Assembly: GCF_009758205.1 (NCBI RefSeq)
Contig: NZ_WRXN01000008.1
Span: 124,001-188,000 of the forward strand
Direction: 5' to 3'
DNA from: Chitinophaga tropicalis
Lineage (GTDB): Bacteria > Bacteroidota > Bacteroidia > Chitinophagales > Chitinophagaceae
Length of the DNA: 64,000 nucleotides
This document shows positions 37,001 through 44,418 of the stretch, in pieces (positions within the stretch are counted from its first letter, which is position 1; each line of letters begins with the position of its first letter). The translations under genes and the position numbers were made by a program. Below the pieces are notes generated by a model. That model saw only the letters and a list, made by a program, of their open reading frames with translations. It was not told the origin of the DNA and made no database searches.

Positions 37001-37397
37001 CCTGTTTACAGGTTACCTGAACAATTTACTTCCCGGCATGATGGTAAATCAGCCGGATATAGTGCTGGACCGTTGGCGCCAACAGGGGGATAAAGCGCAA
37101 TTTCCCCGGTACTCGACCCTCCCTACAGGAGAGGTTTATGCTGATAAAAATAATATGATCAATTCCAGCGAGGCTTATTCAAGGGCCGATTATTTTAAAC
37201 TACGACAACTTTCTGTCTCCTATATTCTCAATAAATCACTACTATCCAGGTTTGGCGTTAAAAAGGCAGTCATTTTCTGCAAGACGCAGAACCTGTTTAC
37301 GATTACCGGATATAAGGTCGGAGATCCGGAGACGGCCAATGCACTGGTACTCCCCACATTGAGAAGTATTGCAGGAGGTTTACAGATTTCATTCTAA
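34047..37397 (+). CDS. susC-like: SusC/RagA-family TonB-linked outer-membrane protein with STN domain
   Basis: 1116 residues. A signal peptide (about 1-27, ending LSAQ) precedes an STN domain (about 45-110: GEISQQTKIYLNA, RFSINVKHKPLQDVLKTLL), which in Bacteroidota engages FecR. A carboxypeptidase-regulatory-like domain follows (about 135-210: IKGIVTDNEGKPLERATIK), then a plug (about 220-360: PLQGRIPGLLISQSSGLPG; NPLFVVDGVPLP; IENIEVLKDADATAIYGSRG) and the barrel. It should import a glycan or peptide-like ligand together with the SusD-like lipoprotein encoded 15 bp downstream. The STN domain plus divergent sigma/FecR explains the regulation. No degradative enzyme is next to the pair, so the ligand class cannot be inferred. 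Confidence 0.9.
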   Translation: MRLSKRYVSTFYPLLLLCFLSSNTLSAQDVLSLDRIFVTLSAKDETLPVIFGEISQQTKIYLNAAGDVPAVNERFSINVKHKPLQDVLKTLLKDKGCTWSLKKNMVTITFTHKNSPPEPVKKANPDAIATKPKGIAAIKGIVTDNEGKPLERATIKVKGTRKGYFTNEAGLFFLGTADLNRTLEISFTGYEAKQYRVSSPDSIRIVLTPHPQYLTEQLATGYGTTSMLLNTGNIMSVSAREIALYPVSNPIIPLQGRIPGLLISQSSGLPGASLKLRIRGQNSFLSGGNPLFVVDGVPLPFGNQHVNQLTSIITLTMDAGVSPLTSLNPADIENIEVLKDADATAIYGSRGANGVIFITTKKGQAGKATVSADITTGVDHVAFSPRLMNTAQYLEMRNEAFKNDNIVPDHLPGTNSYAPDLKVWDTTRYTNWPKLLTGGNAAFTSANITVSGGSATTQLLFGGSYYRQSSVFPVNMPYVKGALSFSLNHRSADNKFKLGMYGNYSRDKNQLYNASLAAMYLPPNAPSLYDGDGQLNWSEGDEPFQNPMADYLKTYKITKENYLANMHLSYALLPNLSFRAGLGYSVMLTNEHSTVPKAAQNPFLYDVRSGIASFGNNNSRSYIAEPQVEYSLKLGKGNIKMMTGASYQYASTTNAVIEGQGYTNDALLNSLDGAASISNKTTNVSEYRYGALFSRISYNLLNKYVVNLTGRMDGSSKFSPENRLGHFGAIGAAWIFSEEQLVQNSMPFISFGKLRASYGVTGNDQIADYKYLDTWSARLLNPYQNTTTLSPDALYNPRYNWEKNRKLEAAVELGLFNGRLLGSFSYYLNRSSNQLIQYPLPAQTGFNNILKNFNSLIENKGLEVTLSGDIIKTDDLKLNVSVNLTVPKNKLLRFDQLAKSSYNGIFVVREPVNVLNKLRSSGVNPETGLFRLKDVNEDSVYTREDCEVIGSLDPDFYGGLHVNFQYKSLSIELLGDFRKQMAPNYLFTGYLNNLLPGMMVNQPDIVLDRWRQQGDKAQFPRYSTLPTGEVYADKNNMINSSEAYSRADYFKLRQLSVSYILNKSLLSRFGVKKAVIFCKTQNLFTITGYKVGDPETANALVLPTLRSIAGGLQISF

Positions 37398-37412
37398 ATC
37401 CCATTAGGTAAC

Positions 37413-38801
37413 ATGATGCGTTTTACATTCTTTCTATTTATTATTATGATCTGTCTGTTGGGCCAGGGATGCAGCAAGCTATTAAATGTTGACAATCCTG
37501 ATAACAAGATTACGGGGGTAGAATTATTTAAAGATAACGAAGCTGCGGAATCGGCTGTACTGGGTATTTACTCGGCCGCTTCGGGTACATCCAGTCTACT
37601 TTCCGGCTCCATCACCGTTTATGCAGGGCTGTATGCAGATGAATTAATTTATACCAGCACGCAAGTCTCTACCACTGAATTCTATCATGGTCCTATTGCC
37701 GTTAACAATACAGTTCTGGAAAGTAATTTCTGGAATAATACTTATCGTTTTATTTATCAGGTCAATGCCTGCCTTGAGGGATTGCACAACAGCACTTCAC
37801 TTTCTTCGGGAGTAAAAGCAAGGTTAACCGGTGAATGCAGATTTCTCAGAGCATTGTTTTATTTCTACATGATCCAACTTTTTGGAGATGTACCGCTTGT
37901 GACGGTAACAAATTATAACACTAACGAGAATATGCCGAGAACGAGCGTGGCCCAGGTAAAGGACAGTATCCTGGCAGACCTGCTGAATGCAAGGGAATTA
38001 CTATCAGAAGAATATCCTTCCAATGAGAAAGTAAGGGCTAATAAATGGGCTGCTGTGGCTCTATTGGCCAGGTATTACCTGTATGAAGAGAAGTGGACAA
38101 AGGCTGAAGCCGCCGCTACAGAAATCATAACTTCCAACGTCTATCAACTTGATGAGCCCAATAAAGTCTTCCTGGCAAACAGTTCAGAGGCCATTCTTCA
38201 GCTCAGGCCCGTACTTGCGGGATATAATACTATGGAAGGAAATATGTTTCTTCCTACCAGTACCTCAAGACCTGTGTACCCGCTTAGCGGGTATTTAACA
38301 GCTTCGTTTGAGCGGAATGACAAACGCAGAAGTGCATGGGTTAACAGTAAAGTTGTAAGCGGGGTCACTTATTACTATCCTTATAAATATAAACAAAAGG
38401 TAAATTTCACATCCAGCTTCAAACTAACAGAATACAGTATGATGCTTCGGCTTGCTGAAATATACCTGGTACGTGCAGAATGCCGCGTACATCTTGAACA
38501 GCTATCCGGGGCAATTGCAGACATTGACGTTATCCGGTCCCGTGCGGGATTGCCCCTGGTAGCAGTTACTGCTCCTGATATTTCTTCCGCGCTATTAAAT
38601 AAAAAGATACAGCAGGAAAGAAGAATAGAGTTCTTTGCTGAATGGGGGCATCGCTGGTTTGATCTTAAAAGGACAGGTAAGGCATATGAAACCATGATAA
38701 CGATCAAACCGGGTTGGAAGGAAACACAGCATCTATGGCCAATTCCCTATCCACAGATATCCTTAAACCCTTACCTTACCCAGAACCCCGGATATTTTTA
38801 G
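37413..38801 (+). CDS. susD-like: SusD/RagB-family nutrient-binding lipoprotein
   Basis: 462 residues. The lipobox is LLGQGC (C20). After it comes the typical SusD start (LLNVDNPDNKITGVELFKDN, AVLGIYSA), TPR-like helices at about 90-240 (RLTGECRFLRALFYFYMIQLFGDVP, split by the mature fold) and the conserved C-terminus (RIEFFAEWGHRWFDLKRTG, QLSLNPYLTQNPGYF-like end; here PQISLNPYLTQNPGY). It forms the lid of the SusC-like transporter on the cell surface. It lies 15 bp after the susC-like gene. Confidence 0.9.
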   Translation: MMRFTFFLFIIMICLLGQGCSKLLNVDNPDNKITGVELFKDNEAAESAVLGIYSAASGTSSLLSGSITVYAGLYADELIYTSTQVSTTEFYHGPIAVNNTVLESNFWNNTYRFIYQVNACLEGLHNSTSLSSGVKARLTGECRFLRALFYFYMIQLFGDVPLVTVTNYNTNENMPRTSVAQVKDSILADLLNARELLSEEYPSNEKVRANKWAAVALLARYYLYEEKWTKAEAAATEIITSNVYQLDEPNKVFLANSSEAILQLRPVLAGYNTMEGNMFLPTSTSRPVYPLSGYLTASFERNDKRRSAWVNSKVVSGVTYYYPYKYKQKVNFTSSFKLTEYSMMLRLAEIYLVRAECRVHLEQLSGAIADIDVIRSRAGLPLVAVTAPDISSALLNKKIQQERRIEFFAEWGHRWFDLKRTGKAYETMITIKPGWKETQHLWPIPYPQISLNPYLTQNPGYF

Positions 38802-38822
38802 TGCTTTTATCCCGAAACAACA

Positions 38823-38844
38823 CCAGGGAACATTGTGTCCCTGG
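38823..38844. terminator. Possible weak hairpin between convergent genes
   Basis: A 7-bp stem CCAGGGA / TCCCTGG with an eight-base loop and no good T-run lies between the SusD-like stop (38801) and the convergent peptide stop (38862). Confidence 0.35.
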
Positions 38845-38861
38845 ATGTCGTTTCCCGGTTA

Positions 38862-39113
38862 CTAATGTAATAGCATCAGTTCGCCTACTGTAAAGATGTA
38901 GGGGTTATCGGCTGCTCTCAGGCAAATGCCAAAATTTCCCGCGCAGACAAGCTGAGCCTGTTCCTGTGTCTGGTTAACCAACACAAGCTCATTATTCCAA
39001 TTTATCCAGTTATGAGTTATCTGAGGAGAAAAAGCCTGGCGGTCAGATGCAACTGCTGCGCTGATACCGGTAACAGCGGCTAATACTGCGAATATCAGTT
39101 TTACTTTTTTCAT
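38862..39113 (-). CDS. DUF6520-like small exported peptide
   Basis: 83 residues. MKKVKLIFAVLAAVTGISAAVAS is a signal peptide; the mature part of about 60 residues has NWINWNNELVLVNQ and two cysteines (C57, C64) in QLVCAGNFGICLRAADN, so one disulfide is possible. Proteins of this type are annotated as DUF6520 and often occur next to MauE/DoxX-like genes. Here the MauE-like gene is encoded upstream on the same strand with a 126-bp gap that contains the perfect palindrome CCGGCCATGGCCGG. The role is unknown. The family name is from recall and should be confirmed by profile search. Confidence 0.6.
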   Translation of the reverse strand: MKKVKLIFAVLAAVTGISAAVASDRQAFSPQITHNWINWNNELVLVNQTQEQAQLVCAGNFGICLRAADNPYIFTVGELMLLH

Positions 39114-39239
39114 ATGTATTTTTTATAAGGGTGAGAAAATAATGAGCTATTTTGAATACTTCCCTATCCGGCCATGGCCGGGCATAAGCGTCCATCATTG
39201 CTACCGGCAATGCCTCATTCAGTTTTATATATTCTCCTG

Positions 39240-39671
39240 TTAATTCCTGGCTATGCCTGCTGTACGGCGTTCCAGGTAAATGCCGGTTATCCCGATCACT
39301 ACAAAAAAGAGATTAAAGATCAGATGCTGTGTCCAGGTAAAGGTAGAAATAGCGCCGCCACAGCTGCATGGTATCTTATCAAACATATGCATTTTCACCA
39401 GGATGATATATCCCGTAAAACAAACCATTAATCCTGTAGCCAGGTATAAGCCCAGTTTCCTGAAAGGAAGCGTCATCATCATAAGAGAAATAATGATCTC
39501 CGCGACAGGTATCCCCCATGCCAGTACCGGTGCAAATTCATTGGGGAATGGCTGCAGCTTCATCTGAAGCATAAAAACCTGGTGTGTCAATAATTTTGAA
39601 ACGGCAGCATAGAGATACATGCTGGTGAATAAAAAGTAACAAGTAAGCAAAATAAGATCCCTTGCCTTCAT
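39240..39671 (-). CDS. MauE/DoxX-like membrane protein
   Basis: 143 residues with four predicted membrane segments (about 7-26, 47-67, 72-94, 115-136). Before the last helix there is DKIPCSCGGAIST (C102, C104), matching the MauE-like redox-associated membrane family. MauE-like proteins assist disulfide formation or folding of exported cysteine proteins, as in methylamine dehydrogenase maturation. Gene order suggests that the client is the DUF6520-like peptide encoded next on the same strand. Confidence 0.65.
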   Translation of the reverse strand: MKARDLILLTCYFLFTSMYLYAAVSKLLTHQVFMLQMKLQPFPNEFAPVLAWGIPVAEIIISLMMMTLPFRKLGLYLATGLMVCFTGYIILVKMHMFDKIPCSCGGAISTFTWTQHLIFNLFFVVIGITGIYLERRTAGIARN

Positions 39672-39876
39672 TGCTTAGGCGTTTAATTGCATTCCATACA
39701 TGAATGCAGGCGTGATCAATGGTTACTTTGAAATGTAATTGTCCCCTTCGTGATTTGCTGATTTACTTTAGCTAGTTAAAACATCTTAAGATGCTACATG
39801 CATATTACAAAACTTCCCGCTCGAATCTGTTAATGAATAGTTAACAATGCTTGTTTTTTATCAGGGAGCTCATAAA

Positions 39877-39917
39877 TTAAAAAGCGCTTTCTCTTTCCCG
39901 GAGAAAGCGCTTTTTAA
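39877..39917 (-). terminator. Intrinsic terminator of the 39936-42941 operon
   Basis: A perfect 17-bp stem (39877-39893 with 39901-39917) and seven-base loop, rich in AAAAAGCGC / GCGCTTTTT, lies 18 bases after the stop of the secreted protein gene. A/T runs on both sides allow use in either direction. Confidence 0.8.
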
Positions 39918-39935
39918 ACATAATTGCTGATATGA

Positions 39936-41513
39936 TCAACCTATTTTTTCCAGTCTGAATTCAAGACGTTTATCTTTTTTGAAGTATTCCATGATCATCA
40001 CAGAACCGGGTTTGGCGGGGAATACCTTCATAGTGCTGGCTTTGGATTTAAGCTCTATTTTATCTTTAGTGAATTTAGAGCCGTTGTAGCGGATGGTATT
40101 AAAGGTCTGGCCTTTATAGTCGCCCGTACGCACGTAATCACTATAACATACAGAGAACACGGAATTATCGGGCTCTCCTGTTGTGAAGTCGTAGTCGAAA
40201 GCTCCGGTTGCCTTCAGGTATACGGCAAGTGCATGCTGACTGAGGTAGTCGCTGATAATGGACGCTTCAGCTGTATTGTTGGTTTTATCGTAAATATTGG
40301 CTGCTGTTACCTTATAGTTCTTATCAAATTCCATCATTACCATGTCAGTAACAACTACCTTGGTTACACCCGCAGCGCCTCTGCCACCATAACCACCACC
40401 AGCTGCTGCAAGTGCAGTCAGGGCAATACCTCCGGCGCTTGCCTGTTTCTTATATCCCTCTCCTACTACGAACAGCTTTCCTCCGGGGGCCTGTAACATC
40501 TTGTGGATATACAGATAACCGATGTTGTCTATTTTACCTTTGCTGTTGGTAGGAAGATATTTTGCGAAGTCTTCTGCCCATGAGTTATAGGTACGGTTCA
40601 GGATGTTTCCTTTAGGATCTATCTGATACACTGCCAGTCCGCGGGTAGGATCTTTCATCGCCTTATCTCCTTTATTGTAATAGGTACCCATTACCAGCAG
40701 GTTCTCAGATCCTTCGATCTGTTTTACAGTAGTCGGGAATAACATCTGTTCGTCATCTTCTCCTGCTTCCAGGTCAAAAACCTGTTTTTTGGTGGTAAGA
40801 TCTATAGCTACCATATGAGCCACCATCTTGTTGCTCATTTTTTTGCTTTTCCTGATGACCTGCAGTATCAGCAAATTATCAGTGCTGCCCAGGTATTCAG
40901 CTGCAGCATATTTATCATCGTCATTCAAAGGTTTGAATGTCCATTGTTTTTTAGCGTCTGAGGAAAAGTAATCTACTTCGTAGGTAACGTTCCTGCCGTC
41001 TCTTAACGGCATAACTGACACATATCCTTTTCCGCTGATGTCGTAAACGTTCTGGTTAGTTCCTTCGTCAGTATGCATGGTTTCATACTGCGCCATCAGG
41101 GCTTCCGTTTTTCTGTCGTACTCACGGCTATAGGTGAACTTCAGCTTACCTGACAGGTCGTATACTTTCATGGTCAGCAGATTCTCTTTTTCATTCTGAA
41201 AATAGAATGCCATACTGTTACCGTTGTAAGATGCTTCCAGCAGTCTCAGATCTTTCGAGTCCTGGAATTTGATGTCCTGTACTTTATTCAGGTTTTCATC
41301 GAGGATCTGCAGGGTATACTCGTTGGTTTTCCTGTCTATCTTATCGCTCTGATAGAGGAAAAAGTATCCTTTCAGCTGGTTGTTTTCCATAATGGAACCG
41401 CTGTTGCGCAGGTAAGTGGAATACACTTTGTCAATGCTTAATTTCTGCTGGGCATTGGTTCCCGTGATGATTGCCCCAAACAGGAACAATGCTGCTACAA
41501 ACTTTCTGATCAT
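39936..41513 (-). CDS. Secreted protein of unknown function (possible DUF6770 type)
   Basis: 525 residues. A signal peptide (about 1-22, ending TNAQ) precedes a long region of mostly beta strands with repeated short charged loops (DENLNKVQDIKFQDSKDLRL; VYDLSGKLKFTYSREYDRK), consistent with a propeller-like or beta-rich fold. A glycine/alanine-rich insertion lies near residue 365-385 (ALTALAAAGGGYGGRGA). There are no catalytic motifs. It probably forms one operon with the M48 peptidase encoded 30 bp upstream. The DUF6770 assignment is from recall and uncertain. Confidence 0.6.
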   Translation of the reverse strand: MIRKFVAALFLFGAIITGTNAQQKLSIDKVYSTYLRNSGSIMENNQLKGYFFLYQSDKIDRKTNEYTLQILDENLNKVQDIKFQDSKDLRLLEASYNGNSMAFYFQNEKENLLTMKVYDLSGKLKFTYSREYDRKTEALMAQYETMHTDEGTNQNVYDISGKGYVSVMPLRDGRNVTYEVDYFSSDAKKQWTFKPLNDDDKYAAAEYLGSTDNLLILQVIRKSKKMSNKMVAHMVAIDLTTKKQVFDLEAGEDDEQMLFPTTVKQIEGSENLLVMGTYYNKGDKAMKDPTRGLAVYQIDPKGNILNRTYNSWAEDFAKYLPTNSKGKIDNIGYLYIHKMLQAPGGKLFVVGEGYKKQASAGGIALTALAAAGGGYGGRGAAGVTKVVVTDMVMMEFDKNYKVTAANIYDKTNNTAEASIISDYLSQHALAVYLKATGAFDYDFTTGEPDNSVFSVCYSDYVRTGDYKGQTFNTIRYNGSKFTKDKIELKSKASTMKVFPAKPGSVMIMEYFKKDKRLEFRLEKIG

Positions 41514-41543
41514 AGTTATTCGTTTATGGGATATATGTGACGA

Positions 41544-42941
41544 TTATTCTTTTGTGAACCGCTCACCGGCGTCCAGTTCTTTTCTGAAAGCGGCATAATC
41601 ATTAAATCTGTCCTGGTAGCGGAGCAGGTAATTGTAACCGATGCCGGCGTAATCCTCTATATAAAGCTGCTGGAGGAAATGTAACAGCGCGTTGTACCCA
41701 CCTGTCTGTCCCGCGCCGGGCAGGTCAATCCTTTTCCCTAATACATGCTCTTTCTGGGCGGTATAACAGCTATTCATTACTCTTCCTACGGATGTAACCA
41801 GGTAGGGATCATCCGGTAATTGTCCCAGTAGCGCTATTGTATAATACAGGCTGAGTGAATAATTATCATTCGCATAAGCATATTCTATCACTTCATACCG
41901 GAAGGTTCGCTGCAGGGTTTCAAACTGTTGTCTGCTGACCGGGTCCTTACTTTCATTTCCTGTCTGATAGCCGGATATAGCGGGAGATAACAGGGCGATC
42001 CTCTTCTGGCAATCGGGGTGTGTTTTCAGGGAATCGCTGAGCGCTTTGTTCTCTTCCACGACAACGCTTCCCAGCAGGCCGGTCTTCCTGGTGGTCCATT
42101 TTTTTCTGAAAGGGTACTTTTCTGCGTTGAACATTACTTCCAAACGGCTATTGATATTCAGTGTATCCTCGTCAATATTGTCCAGTAATGTTAACAGGCT
42201 CAGGGCTGCAGTTTTGTCGAAGCGGGTGTTATGCATGAATGCAAGCGCCATAGAATCTGCCTGAGATTCATGATCGCGGCTGTGTCTGCGGGTATTAAAC
42301 GTGAATCCCTTAACCAGCTTATCCAGCATCTGGCGTTTTCCATATTCGGTATCCTTTATCTGGCGCAGGGCTTCCTGCATCTGAGCAGAGTTCATGGTAT
42401 CCACATATTTGCGGATAGCATTGTCCATATGATGCAGGTAGAAGTGTGCTATTTCATGACAGAGTACAAAAGCGGCTTCGCTTTCGTTATTCAACCGGCT
42501 GAAGAGGCCCATGTTGAAGAGGATAATTCCACTTCCGATATAGCTGGCATTGGGAATGCCGGAGCGGGAGAAGAAACAGCGGAACTGTTGCTGCTGCAGC
42601 CCGGGATTAGCTCTTTTGATCTCGGAGACGAGGGCATCCAGGTATTGACGGGCACTGTCTGCCGTGTACATCTCTTTTTTGCCGATCACCTCTTTAATGG
42701 CGTCCCAATGCAGTTTGTAGATCTCTTCATAGTCTTTCTTTCCCCTGGCAGGAAGGGCCGCCAGCTCAGCTTTGTAAATTTTCTCGGATTCGGTTAGTAA
42801 ACTGGTGAAGAGTGCTGTGTTTTCTTTGGCTGGAGTGAAAATGGGGGTTTGGCCATAGGTTATGGATAAGAAATGTCCCGGAATAACAATCAATATGTGG
42901 GTCAAAAGGAAAGCCCTCAGTACAGACTTTACGTCTTTCAT
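41544..42941 (-). CDS. M48-family metallopeptidase
   Basis: 465 residues from the chosen ATG. A signal peptide or anchor (about 1-31) places the enzyme in the periplasm or secreted. The zinc motif is HEIAH (162-166) in AAFVLCHEIAHFYLH, and the third ligand is E225 of ESQAD. This fits the Ste24/HtpX-like M48 superfamily in its soluble, BepA-like form. Residues about 340-460 are helical, perhaps TPR-like. A start at 42965 in the same frame adds only eight residues. The following gene, 30 bp away, encodes a beta-rich secreted protein and may share its role. Confidence 0.85.
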   Translation of the reverse strand: MKDVKSVLRAFLLTHILIVIPGHFLSITYGQTPIFTPAKENTALFTSLLTESEKIYKAELAALPARGKKDYEEIYKLHWDAIKEVIGKKEMYTADSARQYLDALVSEIKRANPGLQQQQFRCFFSRSGIPNASYIGSGIILFNMGLFSRLNNESEAAFVLCHEIAHFYLHHMDNAIRKYVDTMNSAQMQEALRQIKDTEYGKRQMLDKLVKGFTFNTRRHSRDHESQADSMALAFMHNTRFDKTAALSLLTLLDNIDEDTLNINSRLEVMFNAEKYPFRKKWTTRKTGLLGSVVVEENKALSDSLKTHPDCQKRIALLSPAISGYQTGNESKDPVSRQQFETLQRTFRYEVIEYAYANDNYSLSLYYTIALLGQLPDDPYLVTSVGRVMNSCYTAQKEHVLGKRIDLPGAGQTGGYNALLHFLQQLYIEDYAGIGYNYLLRYQDRFNDYAAFRKELDAGERFTKE

Positions 42942-43033
42942 GTGTACAGGTATAAGGAGATACAAATAAACGAATATTTAATATATTATCAAAAAAATAT
43001 AAATAAGTTTGGCTACCTGTGTTATGCCAGATA

Positions 43034-43076
43034 CTCAAAAAAACGATTTTGCCTTCGGCAAAATCGTTTTTTTGAG
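43034..43076. repeat. Hairpin element copy 5 (tip GCC-TTC-GGC), with a decayed neighbour
   Basis: A perfect 20-bp stem (43034-43053 with 43057-43076) closes on a TTC loop and is followed by GTTATGGCCTGCGGCCGGCT, the same flank as copy 1. About 50 bp further (around 43125-43165), AAATGGGCGTTG..GGCAAAACCCATTT and a TGGCCTGCAGCCAG flank look like a decayed second copy. They lie downstream of the barrel gene (stop 43197, minus) and upstream of the M48 gene. Confidence 0.8.
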
Positions 43077-43196
43077 GGGGGGGTTATGGCCTGCGGCCGG
43101 CTAAGAATTTAAATTGATGAAAAAAATGGGCGTTGTCTTGAATGAGGCAAAACCCATTTGAGGAGGAAGATTTGGCCTGCAGCCAGTTAAAGGAGT

Positions 43197-43772
43197 TTAG
43201 AAAATGTAGAAGACACTTGCCTGTACTACACTATTCTTATAATCAGGATTCACATCTGAGATCTTAAAATCACTCACTTTAGATAGGCCTGCAACATATC
43301 TTGCTCCGAAGCCCAGTCCATTCCTCATCTGAAAGCCTAAGCCGCCTACTGCTGCCAGATCCATTTTCTTTGCGAATTCTTTTACGCTATCATCTCCAAT
43401 ATCATCTTTGATACGGAAGCCGGCCTGTGCACCCGCTTCAATATAGAAACCTGGCTTAGTACGGTACTTCAGCAGGAAGGGTACAGTGCCATAATATATC
43501 TTTATGTTCTCTTTGTTAAACACATCCCCTTTAACTTTTGCTCCCTGGGAAGAAAACAGGAACTCTTCCTGTATTGAAAAATTATCTGTGATCTTAAAAT
43601 TAACGATGGCGCCCGCATGGAAACCAACTAATCCTTCCGTTTCAAAGTCGGCACCGGTGAAATTGCTGTAGTTGGCGCCGGCTTTCAGACCGAAGCTGAG
43701 TCTTTTCAGTAAACTCTGACTGAACCCTTTGGTAGATACCAGTACAAGACAAATTAAAAGTAACTTTTTCAT
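43197..43772 (-). CDS. Small outer-membrane beta-barrel protein (porin/PorT-like)
   Basis: 191 residues. A signal peptide (about 1-18, ending GFSQ) leads into an eight-strand-type barrel: SFGLKAGANYSNFTG, GFHAGAIVNFKITDNFSIQ, YGTVPFLLKYRTKPGFYIEAG, ending with an aromatic strand (KNSVVQASVFYIF). This is the PorT/OMP_b-brl family pattern. The role is not known. It lies alone, with hairpin copy 5 and a decayed copy downstream. Confidence 0.8.
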   Translation of the reverse strand: MKKLLLICLVLVSTKGFSQSLLKRLSFGLKAGANYSNFTGADFETEGLVGFHAGAIVNFKITDNFSIQEEFLFSSQGAKVKGDVFNKENIKIYYGTVPFLLKYRTKPGFYIEAGAQAGFRIKDDIGDDSVKEFAKKMDLAAVGGLGFQMRNGLGFGARYVAGLSKVSDFKISDVNPDYKNSVVQASVFYIF

Positions 43773-44418
43773 AATTTTTTTTGAAGGTGATCAATACTCT
43801 AATGCACGCAAAGTTGGGAGTTCGGGGAGGGTTCGTGAAGCGGAAGATAACTGAAACGGACAAAAACAGCCCGCAAACGGCCGATCGGGGAATATTATAA
43901 ATGAGTAAAGCCCACCATAGCAGGGGCTCTACTTATAATTTTATTGCCTGACAAGCTTTCCTGATAGTGTCTCTGTTTCCAATCTATATGTTAGCGCTGG
44001 GAGTCAGAGTGCTATGAAAGTATTTTATACCCTTATAAATTTGTGACATTTTCTTTCTATTAATAGTTCCTTCTTGCTTATAGTAGAAAAAGAGCGGAAC
44101 TTTGCTGTTGATTCAAGACTATATGCCTGGTTTATGTCATTGAAAACTGTCGGGGCATATGCCTCAATACCACCTACTCTTCTCTTCATAATTTTGGCCG
44201 TTTCCTGTAAAATACCTGGGTTTCCTGTATCTAAGAATGGATAATTGTTTATACAATTAAAATATCATTGTATAGACGTTATGACTATCGTGCCTGTGTT
44301 TTTACTTTATTAAGGCCTTCCTAATAACTACTTATTAGTTATACGCCAGACTAATTACGCACTACCTTATGTACTGTGGGGAGAGGCGCATTCATCAACC
44401 AAAAACCTCATTTATTTT
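43773..44418. other. Gene-free upstream region of the first giant T9SS protein
   Basis: 646 bp. A weak inverted repeat with an AGCCC/GGGCT core lies near 43905-43930. A TAAATTTG match to the -7 consensus is at 44036-44043, without a good -33 partner. The last 240 bp share dispersed blocks with the region upstream of the second giant gene (for example CCTGTAAAATACCT, CATTGTAT..ACGTT and, directly before the start, GAGGCGCATTCATCAACC), so the promoter and leader were duplicated with the gene. Confidence 0.6.

Noticed and set aside
42231..42797. Plus-strand ORF of 188 codons
   Set aside because: Antisense shadow of the M48 peptidase, which has the intact HEIAH and ESQAD motifs.
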